From assembly GCA_964598565.1 (NCBI GenBank), contig CAZRCG010000002.1:310001-374000 (forward strand): a stretch of 64,000 nucleotides of DNA. Direction: 5' to 3'. Below the pieces are notes generated by a model, which ran no database searches, was not told the origin of the DNA, and saw nothing but the letters and a program-made list of their open reading frames with translations. The stretch comes from CAZRCG01 sp964598565 (lineage in GTDB: Bacteria > Bdellovibrionota > UBA2394). Positions 49,292 through 58,372 of the stretch are shown in pieces. The first letter of the stretch is position 1. Each line of letters starts with the position of its first letter. Both the position numbers and the translations under genes were made by a program.

Positions 49292-51364
49292 TTACGTCAA
49301 AACAAACCTTCCTACAATTCCTTCTGCCACATTTGTGGGCACCACTTCGTACCGAAGAGGCTCTAAGGAATACGATGCACGTCCTTGAGTAACAGATCTC
49401 AAATCCGTTGAGTACCCAAAAACTTGAGATAATGGAGCTTCTCCTTTGATAACCTTATTTGCCCCCAGCTCGTCAATCTTAAGAATGCGCCCTCTTCGAG
49501 AATTGAGATCGCCAATTACTGCGCTCATATACTCTTCGGGAACGACAACTTCGACAGACATTACCGGCTCCATCAAAAGAGGCTTGGCCTTTTTGAGGGC
49601 TTCTTTGACAGATAAACTCGCGGCCACGCGAAAAGCAAGATCCGTTGAAGTTTTCTCATCCATGCGCCCTTTGAGAAGTGTCACTTTTAAGTCAGCCAGC
49701 GGAGCCCCCACCAACATGCCAGAGCCCACCGCCTCACTGACACCCTCTTTTGCAGCAGCTACAAAACTCGATGGTAAGCCGGTCAATTCTGATTCGATGA
49801 CGATGCCGGCACCCCGTTCTATGGGCGTTAGCCTCAGCCAAATGGCCCCATACTGCTCATTTCCAGCGATTTGGCGGCTGTAAGCATAGTCCGCCTCTAC
49901 GGGCTGAGAAATAGTTTCACGATACGATACCTGCGGTTTTCCAACGGTGGCGTTCACCTTAAACTCTCGCAAAAGTCGCTCCGTAATAATTTCGAGGTGC
50001 AATTCGCCCATGCCAGAAATTAAGGTCTGACCAGTCTCCTCATTTATGCGCACCCTGAAACTGGGATCTTCCAGCATCAGTCGCTTAAGGGTCTCGGTCA
50101 GCTTTTCTTCGTCGGCTTTTGACTTGGGCTCAATAGCAATGGAGATCACCGCCTCAGGAAATGCGATGGCCTCCAGACAGATTGGCGCTCCTGAAGTACA
50201 AAGTGTGTCCCCCGTCGCCGTCCATTTGAGACCAATCACTGCGCAAATATCGCCCGCTGAAATTTCTTGAAGCTCCTCGCTCTGGTTGGCATGAACACGA
50301 AGTAAGCGAAGGATTCTTTCTTTTTTATTCTTCGATGAGTTTAGAACCTGTTCACCCTTCTGTAGTTTGCCTGAATAGACTCGCAAGTACGTCAGGGGTC
50401 CCGCAAAAGAGTCGGCCACAATTTTAAACGCCAATGCGGCTAGAGGCTCTTCCGCCGCGATTCGACGGCTCACGGCCCTTGAGGGCTCTTGGGGATCAAA
50501 CCCTGTAACACTCGCCACTTCGAGGGGCGAAGGCAAATAGTGAACGACAGCGTCGATCAGCGGCTGAACGCCTCGATTCTTGAATGAAGCCCCGACTAAA
50601 ACAGGGGTTCCCTTTAAGGACAACGTCACTCGACGAAGAGCTAGTCGAATTTCATCAGGCGTAATCGATTGGCCCTCCAAATATTTCTCTGCCACTTGAT
50701 CGTCGATATTTGCAATGGCCTCAATCATCGCGTCTCGGGCGGCTTGAGCTTCTGTTTTGAGTGAGTCTTTGATCGGAACGGCCGTAAAGTTCTGGCCAGT
50801 TTGATCTTGACCCCAAATCAAAGCCTTTTCCTCTATAAGGTCTACGACGCCCTCAAAGTTCTCCTCTTTGCCAATTGGTATCTGAATGGCAATCGGCGTC
50901 GTCGCTAAACGAGTTCTCATCATACCGAGGACGCGGTTAAAGTCTGCCCCTACCCGATCCATTTTGTTCACAAAGGCAATGCGAGGAACTCGATACTTAT
51001 CGGCTTGGCGCCACACCGTTTCTGATTGAGGCTCCACGCCTGCCACAGCACAAAAGACGCCGACAGCACCATCGAGGACTCTCAAACTTCTCTCCACTTC
51101 AATGGTGAAATCGACGTGTCCCGGGGTATCAATTAGGTTGAGTTGAATATCTTTCCAGTAACAAGTTGTGGCCGCTGACGTTATCGTTATGCCGCGTTCT
51201 TGCTCTTGGACCATCCAGTCCATTTGGGTATTGCCTTCATCGACATCCCCAATTCTGTGAGTCACGCCTGTGTAAAATAGAATGCGCTCTGAAGTCGTCG
51301 TTTTTCCCGCATCGATATGGGCGATGATTCCAAAGTTTCTTATCTTATGAAGGTCACGACTCAT
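49292..51364 (-). CDS. fusA: Elongation factor G, divergent
   Basis: A 690-aa translocase GTPase. The G domain is standard (AHIDAGKTTTSERILFYTG, DTPGHVDFTIEVERSLRVLDGA, NKMDRVGADF), as is domain II and III (GMGELHLEIITERLLREF). Domain IV is unusual: instead of the common SGGRGQYGHV and GG.IP.EY motifs it has AGNEQYGAIWLRL and TGLPSSFVAAAKEG. This may place it in one of the lineage-specific EF-G subfamilies rather than classical EF-G I. ATG 51364 (MSRDLHKIRN) matches the family; no Shine-Dalgarno sequence is visible. Position between the DUF115 gene and tuf. Confidence 0.95.
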   Translation of the reverse strand: MSRDLHKIRNFGIIAHIDAGKTTTSERILFYTGVTHRIGDVDEGNTQMDWMVQEQERGITITSAATTCYWKDIQLNLIDTPGHVDFTIEVERSLRVLDGAVGVFCAVAGVEPQSETVWRQADKYRVPRIAFVNKMDRVGADFNRVLGMMRTRLATTPIAIQIPIGKEENFEGVVDLIEEKALIWGQDQTGQNFTAVPIKDSLKTEAQAARDAMIEAIANIDDQVAEKYLEGQSITPDEIRLALRRVTLSLKGTPVLVGASFKNRGVQPLIDAVVHYLPSPLEVASVTGFDPQEPSRAVSRRIAAEEPLAALAFKIVADSFAGPLTYLRVYSGKLQKGEQVLNSSKNKKERILRLLRVHANQSEELQEISAGDICAVIGLKWTATGDTLCTSGAPICLEAIAFPEAVISIAIEPKSKADEEKLTETLKRLMLEDPSFRVRINEETGQTLISGMGELHLEIITERLLREFKVNATVGKPQVSYRETISQPVEADYAYSRQIAGNEQYGAIWLRLTPIERGAGIVIESELTGLPSSFVAAAKEGVSEAVGSGMLVGAPLADLKVTLLKGRMDEKTSTDLAFRVAASLSVKEALKKAKPLLMEPVMSVEVVVPEEYMSAVIGDLNSRRGRILKIDELGANKVIKGEAPLSQVFGYSTDLRSVTQGRASYSLEPLRYEVVPTNVAEGIVGRFVLT

Positions 51365-51426
51365 GAATGGAGAAAACAAGAAATGTTCTATTTTGAAAAG
51401 CGAGAGAAGAGCCTTTTATGATGTGC

Positions 51427-53130
51427 TTACTCTTGAGCTATTTGCAAGACCGCTTCGTCTAAACTATTGGATTCGAGAACGCCGATCACTTGCATCGTCC
51501 ACAGCATCAAATCAGCGACAAAGCATCGAGTGAGATCCCACTGCCGGGGACACCTTGAGTTTGAATGGCGGCTCTGTGTAAAATTGGCCTCAAGTAGCGC
51601 TCTTTCATACTCGATCAGACGTGGATATATAATGAATTTCATGACTTGCCTAAAGGCATCGTCATGGCAAAAAATCTCTCGAACAACCGGAGCGAGCTTC
51701 AATTGAGAGACATCTCCGGAATCGCCCACGACTTTCATATCTTGCTTTAAAGTCTCCTCGAGCCGAGAGTGCAGGTGACTTAGGCTCTCCACCAGCTCTC
51801 GTCTTCGACGCTTGTGAACTGCAAAAAACGATTGAGCATTCGCACGCGGTTTTCCAGCTAACTCGACATCCTGACGCAAGTTCGGCGGGCACGCAGCCTG
51901 AGACAGTATACCAAACTCCTTCAAGGAGGCTTCGAAAGTTATCCCCTGAGCTCCTCGAATTTTCGCCCCTCGTAGTGCGGTGTTGATATAGATTGCTTCG
52001 GGATTATCGGAAATCAAATTTTCAATTTGAAACCGAAAGAGATTCCAGTCGGCTGTTGTATAAACCTGAGTTTGCCCGTCTTGACTCACGACAAGCCCGC
52101 CATTGGCTAAAGCTTGGACATCCCTCTGAGAGCGGGATTTCTCGCGTGCCGGATCAATAGTACCCTTCACATGAGATTCGTGACTATTCTCTGCAAAAGC
52201 CAAATTATGACCCACTAAGATGACTTTTGAAGCGCCCAGAGCCTTGGCTAGAGCGAGATTCAAATTGCCTGCAGAACTGCCGGCCGACAAGACAGGAAGA
52301 AATCCTAAACCCAAAGCCTCTCGATACGGAGCAGCAGGGCCATAAACAAATCGTCGGCCCTGAAAGGCCTCAAACGTCTCAGGTAGCACCAGACTCGGCG
52401 CTACTAACGAAGTACGCTGAGGAATCTTAAGCCCCCTAAAGAAGTCGGTTACTATCGAAACTCGTTCGATCGCCGTGACAAAATCAGGTTCTATGCCACG
52501 ATCGAGCATGGGTTTCAGCACCGTATCTACCGCAATGATAATGAGACGGTCTTGGTAAGCTCTTAAATATTCCCAATGATCATTGAGAGATGGACCCGCC
52601 GCTACCGAAACAACCACACAATCTCGGCCTTTAGCGAACAACGATTCAAGCGCACCAGACGAGAAAATGGTTTTCGAATTATCTAGAGTCGACTTAAATC
52701 CTAAAAAGGAATCATCAATCGATGTGCCTGCAGATCGGTCGCAGTGATCGCGCGTTTCCATCAGAAGCGGCAAGAAGGCCTGCAAAAATCTCTCTTGAGA
52801 TTTTAATCTCTCGCTACTTGTCACAAATTTAAGAAACTTCAGACCCGCTAAATTCTTAAAAAACTCAGTCTTAAGCTGCGACTGAATGGAGGCCAAGGAG
52901 TGAGCAATGATCCAGGAGAATCGGGAATCGCTTTCCAGTTTCTGAACCCAAGGCTCTTGACGTAGATTCTTAAAAACTTCGGACTCAGTTTCAATAACGA
53001 TAATCGACCTCAAGTAGGGGAGATCTCGTCGATAAATTTCGATCAAAAGGGGATCCACCCCATAGCAGACTAAGACAGCCGCCTGATCCAGTTGAACCGC
53101 ATTCAGAATCTCAAGATCTTCGGGCTTCAA
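51427..53130 (-). CDS. DUF115 / MptE-like (motility accessory factor) protein
   Basis: A protein of about 567 aa with the 6-hydroxymethylpterin diphosphokinase MptE-like domain (also called MAF_flag10 / DUF115): VVSVAAGPSLNDHWEYLRAYQDRLIIIAVDT-type core and SAGSSAGNLNLALAKALGASKVILVGHNLAFAENS in parts. Bacterial members act in flagellin or surface glycosylation (motility accessory factors); the pathway here is unknown. The gene sits inside the str operon, between rpsG (73-nt spacer) and fusA (62-nt spacer), on the same strand. A GGGGAG sequence lies a few nt before a TTG at 53130, preferred over a GTG at 53142 that lacks one. Confidence 0.85.
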   Translation of the reverse strand: MKPEDLEILNAVQLDQAAVLVCYGVDPLLIEIYRRDLPYLRSIIVIETESEVFKNLRQEPWVQKLESDSRFSWIIAHSLASIQSQLKTEFFKNLAGLKFLKFVTSSERLKSQERFLQAFLPLLMETRDHCDRSAGTSIDDSFLGFKSTLDNSKTIFSSGALESLFAKGRDCVVVSVAAGPSLNDHWEYLRAYQDRLIIIAVDTVLKPMLDRGIEPDFVTAIERVSIVTDFFRGLKIPQRTSLVAPSLVLPETFEAFQGRRFVYGPAAPYREALGLGFLPVLSAGSSAGNLNLALAKALGASKVILVGHNLAFAENSHESHVKGTIDPAREKSRSQRDVQALANGGLVVSQDGQTQVYTTADWNLFRFQIENLISDNPEAIYINTALRGAKIRGAQGITFEASLKEFGILSQAACPPNLRQDVELAGKPRANAQSFFAVHKRRRRELVESLSHLHSRLEETLKQDMKVVGDSGDVSQLKLAPVVREIFCHDDAFRQVMKFIIYPRLIEYERALLEANFTQSRHSNSRCPRQWDLTRCFVADLMLWTMQVIGVLESNSLDEAVLQIAQE

Positions 53131-53215
53131 AGCTCCCCTCACAGAAAGTCATTATGAAGCGCCAAAGATCAAAAAGAAAGAGTTAGAGCTCGGAACCAAA
53201 TGAAAGGGTGCAGCC

Positions 53216-53686
53216 TTACCAGCGGAAATGAGCAAACGCTCGGTTGGCTTCAGCCATTTTGTGGACGTCTTCGCGCTTCTTCATCGCGCCACCACGACCC
53301 TGAGCCGCCTCATAAAGCTCTGCAGAGAGCTTCTCGGCCATGGAGCGTCCGACACGACTGCGTGCGCTCTGGATGATCCAGCGGCAACTCAACGTCAACC
53401 TTCGCTCCGGTCGCACTTCCATAGGAACCTGATAGTTGGCCCCACCCACTCGACGGGAACGAACTTCAATCTCAGGTTTAACATTATCGACGGCCTTCTT
53501 AAAAACCTTCAATCCGTTTTCACCCTTTTTCTCTAAGTCGGTAAACGAACCATAAACAATATTGGACGCCTTCGTCTTTTTTCCGTCCCACATCAACATA
53601 TTAATGAACTTTGATACTACCAAATCACCATGCTTAAAATCGGGGGAAACGGGGGCTCTTTTTAAGACTCTTTTTCTTCTGGGCAT
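53216..53686 (-). CDS. rpsG: 30S ribosomal protein S7
   Basis: A 156-aa small-subunit head organiser (MPRRKRVLKRAPVSPDFKHGD start, GANYQVPMEVRPERR, C-terminal KMAEANRAFAHFRW). In E. coli S7 represses the str operon. Normal neighbour rpsL upstream; unusual neighbour (DUF115 gene) downstream. Confidence 0.97.
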   Translation of the reverse strand: MPRRKRVLKRAPVSPDFKHGDLVVSKFINMLMWDGKKTKASNIVYGSFTDLEKKGENGLKVFKKAVDNVKPEIEVRSRRVGGANYQVPMEVRPERRLTLSCRWIIQSARSRVGRSMAEKLSAELYEAAQGRGGAMKKREDVHKMAEANRAFAHFRW

Positions 53687-53713
53687 TACTAAATCCTCAT
53701 CTATGACAAATTA

Positions 53714-54094
53714 TTAGGTCGACTGTTTTGGCCGCTTCGCGCCGTACTTAGAACGACTTTGCTTTCGATTGGCCACACCCGAAGAATCGAGCGCGCCTCG
53801 CACGATATGGTAACGAACGCCCGGCAAATCCTTCACTCGTCCACCACGCACTAAAACAACACTGTGCTCTTGAAGATTGTGACCAATACCGCCGATATAG
53901 GCCGTAACTTCTTCTTTATTCGTGAGACGAACCCGCGCAATTTTTCTTAACGCCGAGTTGGGCTTCTTAGGTGTCATCGTTTTAACGGACACACAAACCC
54001 CTCGTTTTTGAGGGGCGCATTTTAGAGCGGGAGATTTCGATTTATATCGATTTTTGTCCCGGCCCTTCCGTATCAACTGGTTAATTGTAGGCAT
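53714..54094 (-). CDS. rpsL: 30S ribosomal protein S12
   Basis: A 126-aa decoding-centre protein. TPKKPNSALRK and GGRVKDLPGVRYH are intact; Lys in both is the residue type found in streptomycin-sensitive ribosomes, and Asp89 is the substrate residue of RimO, whose gene is in this window. First gene of the str segment, after rpoC. Confidence 0.97.
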   Translation of the reverse strand: MPTINQLIRKGRDKNRYKSKSPALKCAPQKRGVCVSVKTMTPKKPNSALRKIARVRLTNKEEVTAYIGGIGHNLQEHSVVLVRGGRVKDLPGVRYHIVRGALDSSGVANRKQSRSKYGAKRPKQST

Positions 54095-54121
54095 TCATCA
54101 CTCCATTCTTAACAAAGAAGA

Positions 54122-54149
54122 TCTATGTCTTTAGTCCTCTTTTAGTCAA
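54122..54149 (-). promoter_or_regulatory. Possible promoter before rpsL
   Basis: On the minus strand TTGACT (5/6) and CATAGA (3/6) are separated by 16 nt, ending 27 nt before the rpsL start. It lies in the 71-nt gap after rpoC. Weak. Confidence 0.25.
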
Positions 54150-54165
54150 TTATCCATCTTTCAAA

Positions 54166-57100
54166 TCAACTGCCAGCGGCCAAACTGGGGCCTTGGCCAG
54201 TCGCATCAAAGTCCACATCATCGAAGAAGGCGTCCTCGCCCCCTTCTACTGAAATCTCAGCGTCTTTAAACTCGGGCATACCAGTTCCAGCCGGCAATAA
54301 ACGACCCATAATAATATTCTCCTTGAGTCCGAACAGAAGATCCGTACGGCTTGCAATCGCAGCCTCTGTAAAGACCTTTGTCGTCTCTTGGAAGCTCGCT
54401 GCCGACAGAATTGAGTCCGTATTCAAAGCCGCCTTCGTAATACCTAAAAGCATCGGCTCTGCGGTGGCTGGCTTTTTGCCTTCGCTAATGAGCTTCTCAT
54501 TTACATCATCAAAAACCCATCGACTCACGGGTTCACCTTCCAAGAAAGTGGATTCATTGGCCTTCACGATGCGCACCTTACGAAGCATCTGGCGAACAAT
54601 CACTTCCATATGCTTATCGTTAATCTTAACGCCCTGAAGTCGATAGACCTCTTGAATTTCGTCCACGAGATATTTCGCAAGAGCTTTCACTCCTAAAACT
54701 CTCAAAATATCATGCGGATTAATCGCCCCTTCTACCAAGGCCTCTCCGGCTCTCACCAAATCACCTTCACGGATGATAATATGTCGAGATTTTGGAATGA
54801 GGTACTCAGTGGGCTCGCCCTTCTCAGACGTTACGATGACCTTTCGTTTACCTTTAGTGTCTTTACCAAAAGAAACATATCCATCGATGTCAGAGATAAC
54901 CGCCACATGATCGCGCGGAATTCTGGCTTCGAATAATTCAGCAACTCGGGGCAAACCTCCCGTAATATCTCTCGACTTGATGTTTTCTTTTGCCATCTTC
55001 GCCAAAACATCCCCCGGTCGAACTTCTTGACCCGGGGAAACCGAAATCGACGCATTGAGAGGTAACCAGTAGCGAACCTCCGTACCTGTCTTGGGATTAA
55101 TCAATGCAGCGCCTGTTTGAGCATCGACGATTACCAATCGAGGTCGGAGATCGCCGCTACCGCGATTCTCAATAACGATCTTGCGAGATAAGCCTGTCGC
55201 CGCGTCGCGCTGCTCTTTGAAGGTCACTCCTTCTACAAGATCTTCATATTTAATCTTACCGCTAAACTCTGTCAAAATCGGCACTGCGAAAGGATCCCAG
55301 TCGGCTACCGACTGGCCTACTTTAACCTTACCGTCAGGAGCGACTCGCAAGCGAGCACCTGATACGAGGCGATGTCGCTCAAGTTCACGGTCGCCCGAAT
55401 CGACAATTACAATTTCTGCATTTCGATTTAAGACAACCGTCTCGTTATTACGGTTGGTAATAACTTGCGCATTCATCACCTTCAGAATCCCGTCGTGGCG
55501 AATTTCAATCGTACTTTGTTCAGCCATCGCACTGGCGGTTCCCCCAATGTGAAACGTTCGCATGGTGAGCTGGGTTCCTGGCTCTCCAATGGACTGAGCG
55601 GCGACAATTCCTACGGCTTCACCTGCACTCACAATCGCTCCTCGTGCGAGATCGCGTCCATAGCACAGAGCGCAAATACCTCTCTGGCTCTTGCACGTCA
55701 GAGGGCTTCGAATGGCAACTCGTTGTATCTGAAGAGCTTCAATCTGTTTCACAGCTTCTTCGTGGAACTCTTCATTCATTTTTACCAAAGTTTTTTTGGT
55801 TACGGGATCTTTAACATCATGCAGCGCCATTCGACCCAAGAGTCTTTCAGACAACGGCTCTATAATTTCGCCACTCTCTACCAGAGACTCAGCTTCGATA
55901 CCTTCCAACGTCCCACAATCGAACTCACGAATTACCGAATCTTGCGCAACATCTACAAGTCTTCGGGTAAGGTACCCGGCATTTGCCGTCTTGAGCGCCG
56001 TATCGGCCAAACCTTTTCGAGCACCGTGGGTCGAAATAAAGTATTCAAGAACCGTCAACCCTTCGCGGAAGTTCGAAATAATGGGTGTTTCAATGATTTC
56101 GCCCGACGGCTTCGCCATAAGGCCCCGCATCCCTGCGAGCTGCCGAATTTGCTGATTGCTACCCCGAGCGCCGGAGTCAGCCATCATAAAAATTGTATTG
56201 AAAGACTTGCCCTTTACCGTATCGCCTTTGCGATCTGGAAATCGTTCGTCACGAACCGGAGCCTGGGGTTTAAATTCCTGAACTCCTAAATTCGCCATCA
56301 TGTCTTTGGCAATCTTGTCGGACAGAGATGTCCAAATATCGATTACCTTATTATAACGTTCCCCGTCGGTAATAATACCTTCGGCGTATTGGGATTCGAT
56401 TTCCTTAATCTCCTTTTTAGCATCTGCTAAAAACTTCACCTTCGACTCAGGAATGACGATATCGCTCATGGAAATCGACATTCCGAATTTGGTTGAAAAT
56501 TCATATCCCAGATTCTTCAGACGATCCGCCATAAGAACCGTTTTCTTTTGACCCGCCTTCTTGAAAGCAATCTCCACCAAATGCGCCAAGGCCTTCTTAT
56601 CGAGCTCCTTATTGACATAAGAAAACGGAACTTCTTCTGGAACAACCGAACGAACAATAGCACGACCAGCGGTTGTTATTTCTCGTTTACCATCGATGCG
56701 GCAGAAAATTCGAGAATTCAGCCCGAGGCCACCTTGTTCATAGGCCACACGAACTTCGTCAGCGTTCAAAAATAGCTTACCTTCGCCCAAACCATAGGGC
56801 TCTTCTCGAGTCATGGTATAAAGACCAAGCACGATATCTTGGGTGGGAGAAATGATGGGCTTGCCACTGGCAGGGGACAAAAGATTGTTGGTCGACATCA
56901 TCAATACGCGTGCTTCCACTTGAGCTTCAATGGACAAAGGAATATGCACCGCCATCTGATCGCCGTCAAAATCCGCATTGAACGCCGTACAAACCAAGGG
57001 ATGTAGTTGAATCGCTTTGCCTTCAATAAGAACTGGTTCGAAAGCTTGAATTCCAAGACGGTGAAGCGTCGGAGCTCGATTCAACAAAACTGGATGCTCT

Positions 57101-58350
57101 TTGATCACCTCTTCCAGAACGTCATAGACCTCAGGCGCTTCAATTTCGACCATACGCTTCGCGGCTTTAATTGTGCTGACATAACCTCGCTCTTCAAGCT
57201 TATTGAAAATGAACGGTTTGAACAGTTCGAGAGCCATTTTCTTAGGCAGCCCGCACTGATGGAGACGCAAATTCGGACCTACCACGATAACGGAACGTCC
57301 TGAGTAATCGACCCGTTTTCCGAGCAAATTCTGTCGGAAACGACCTTGTTTACCCTTAATCATATCCGACAAAGATTTTAAAGGTCGCTTGTTAGAACCA
57401 GTGACAACTTTACCGCGTCGACCGTTGTCAAACAACGAATCAACAGACTCTTGAAGCATACGCTTCTCATTGCGAAGAATAATCTCTGGAGCATCCAGTT
57501 CTTGAAGACGTTTTAACCGATTATTTCGATTAATCACTCGACGATAGAGATCGTTCAAATCGCTTGTTGCAAACCGGCCACCATCCAATGGAACTAACGG
57601 ACGAAGGTCTGGTGGTAATACAGGAAGAACATCTAAGACCATCCAGTCAGGTTTATTCTCAGACTGACAGAACGCCTCAATGACACGAAGGCGTTTCACT
57701 AACTTCTTTCGCTTAGCCTCAGAGGCAACCTCGGCAAGCTCTTCTCGTAAAATTTTTCGTAGCCCCTCCAAGTCTGTTTTTTGGAGAAGTTCCTTGATCG
57801 ACTCCGCTCCCATTCCTGCGGTGAACTCTGCCCCAAATTGGTCCTGAGCCCGACGAAATTCTGCTTCACTCAGCACCTGGCCCACTTTAAAGGGCGTCTC
57901 TCCCGTATCAATGACGACATAACTCTCGTAATAAAGAACGCGCTCAAGCTCTCTCAGAGTTAAATCCAAAATCGCGCCAATCCGAGAAGGAAGGCTCTTC
58001 AAGAACCAAATATGAGCTACCGGAGTTGCCAGCTTGATATGGCCCATACGTTCTCGGCGAACCTTACTCTCAATAACCTCGGTACCACACTTTTCGCATA
58101 CAACCCCTCGGTGCTTCATGCGCTTATATTTGCCGCAAATACATTCGTAGTCCTTGATAGGACCAAAAATGGCTCCGCAAAAAAGTCCACCTCTTTCCGG
58201 CTTGAAAGTTCGATAGTTAATTGTCTCTGGCTTCTTTACTTCGCCGTAAGACCACTCAAGAATCTGCTCGGGTGACGCGATTGAAACCTTAAAGGCTTCA
58301 ATCGAACTTGGATTTTTAGGTTTTTGGAATAAATTGAAAAAATTTTCCAC
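54166..58350 (-). CDS. rpoC: DNA-directed RNA polymerase subunit beta'
   Basis: A 1394-aa catalytic subunit. The N-terminal zinc ribbon has CICGKYKRMKHRGVVCEKCG (near residue 70). The Mg-binding NADFDGDQMAVH is near residue 456, and the second zinc site (CKSQRGICALCYGRD) near 885-895. The bridge helix and trigger-loop region (IGEPGTQLTMRTFHIGG) is intact. Acidic C-terminus. It follows rpoB by 22 nt. Confidence 0.98.
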   Translation of the reverse strand: MENFFNLFQKPKNPSSIEAFKVSIASPEQILEWSYGEVKKPETINYRTFKPERGGLFCGAIFGPIKDYECICGKYKRMKHRGVVCEKCGTEVIESKVRRERMGHIKLATPVAHIWFLKSLPSRIGAILDLTLRELERVLYYESYVVIDTGETPFKVGQVLSEAEFRRAQDQFGAEFTAGMGAESIKELLQKTDLEGLRKILREELAEVASEAKRKKLVKRLRVIEAFCQSENKPDWMVLDVLPVLPPDLRPLVPLDGGRFATSDLNDLYRRVINRNNRLKRLQELDAPEIILRNEKRMLQESVDSLFDNGRRGKVVTGSNKRPLKSLSDMIKGKQGRFRQNLLGKRVDYSGRSVIVVGPNLRLHQCGLPKKMALELFKPFIFNKLEERGYVSTIKAAKRMVEIEAPEVYDVLEEVIKEHPVLLNRAPTLHRLGIQAFEPVLIEGKAIQLHPLVCTAFNADFDGDQMAVHIPLSIEAQVEARVLMMSTNNLLSPASGKPIISPTQDIVLGLYTMTREEPYGLGEGKLFLNADEVRVAYEQGGLGLNSRIFCRIDGKREITTAGRAIVRSVVPEEVPFSYVNKELDKKALAHLVEIAFKKAGQKKTVLMADRLKNLGYEFSTKFGMSISMSDIVIPESKVKFLADAKKEIKEIESQYAEGIITDGERYNKVIDIWTSLSDKIAKDMMANLGVQEFKPQAPVRDERFPDRKGDTVKGKSFNTIFMMADSGARGSNQQIRQLAGMRGLMAKPSGEIIETPIISNFREGLTVLEYFISTHGARKGLADTALKTANAGYLTRRLVDVAQDSVIREFDCGTLEGIEAESLVESGEIIEPLSERLLGRMALHDVKDPVTKKTLVKMNEEFHEEAVKQIEALQIQRVAIRSPLTCKSQRGICALCYGRDLARGAIVSAGEAVGIVAAQSIGEPGTQLTMRTFHIGGTASAMAEQSTIEIRHDGILKVMNAQVITNRNNETVVLNRNAEIVIVDSGDRELERHRLVSGARLRVAPDGKVKVGQSVADWDPFAVPILTEFSGKIKYEDLVEGVTFKEQRDAATGLSRKIVIENRGSGDLRPRLVIVDAQTGAALINPKTGTEVRYWLPLNASISVSPGQEVRPGDVLAKMAKENIKSRDITGGLPRVAELFEARIPRDHVAVISDIDGYVSFGKDTKGKRKVIVTSEKGEPTEYLIPKSRHIIIREGDLVRAGEALVEGAINPHDILRVLGVKALAKYLVDEIQEVYRLQGVKINDKHMEVIVRQMLRKVRIVKANESTFLEGEPVSRWVFDDVNEKLISEGKKPATAEPMLLGITKAALNTDSILSAASFQETTKVFTEAAIASRTDLLFGLKENIIMGRLLPAGTGMPEFKDAEISVEGGEDAFFDDVDFDATGQGPSLAAGS

Positions 58351-58372
58351 GTTTATGATCCTCCGCTAAGTC

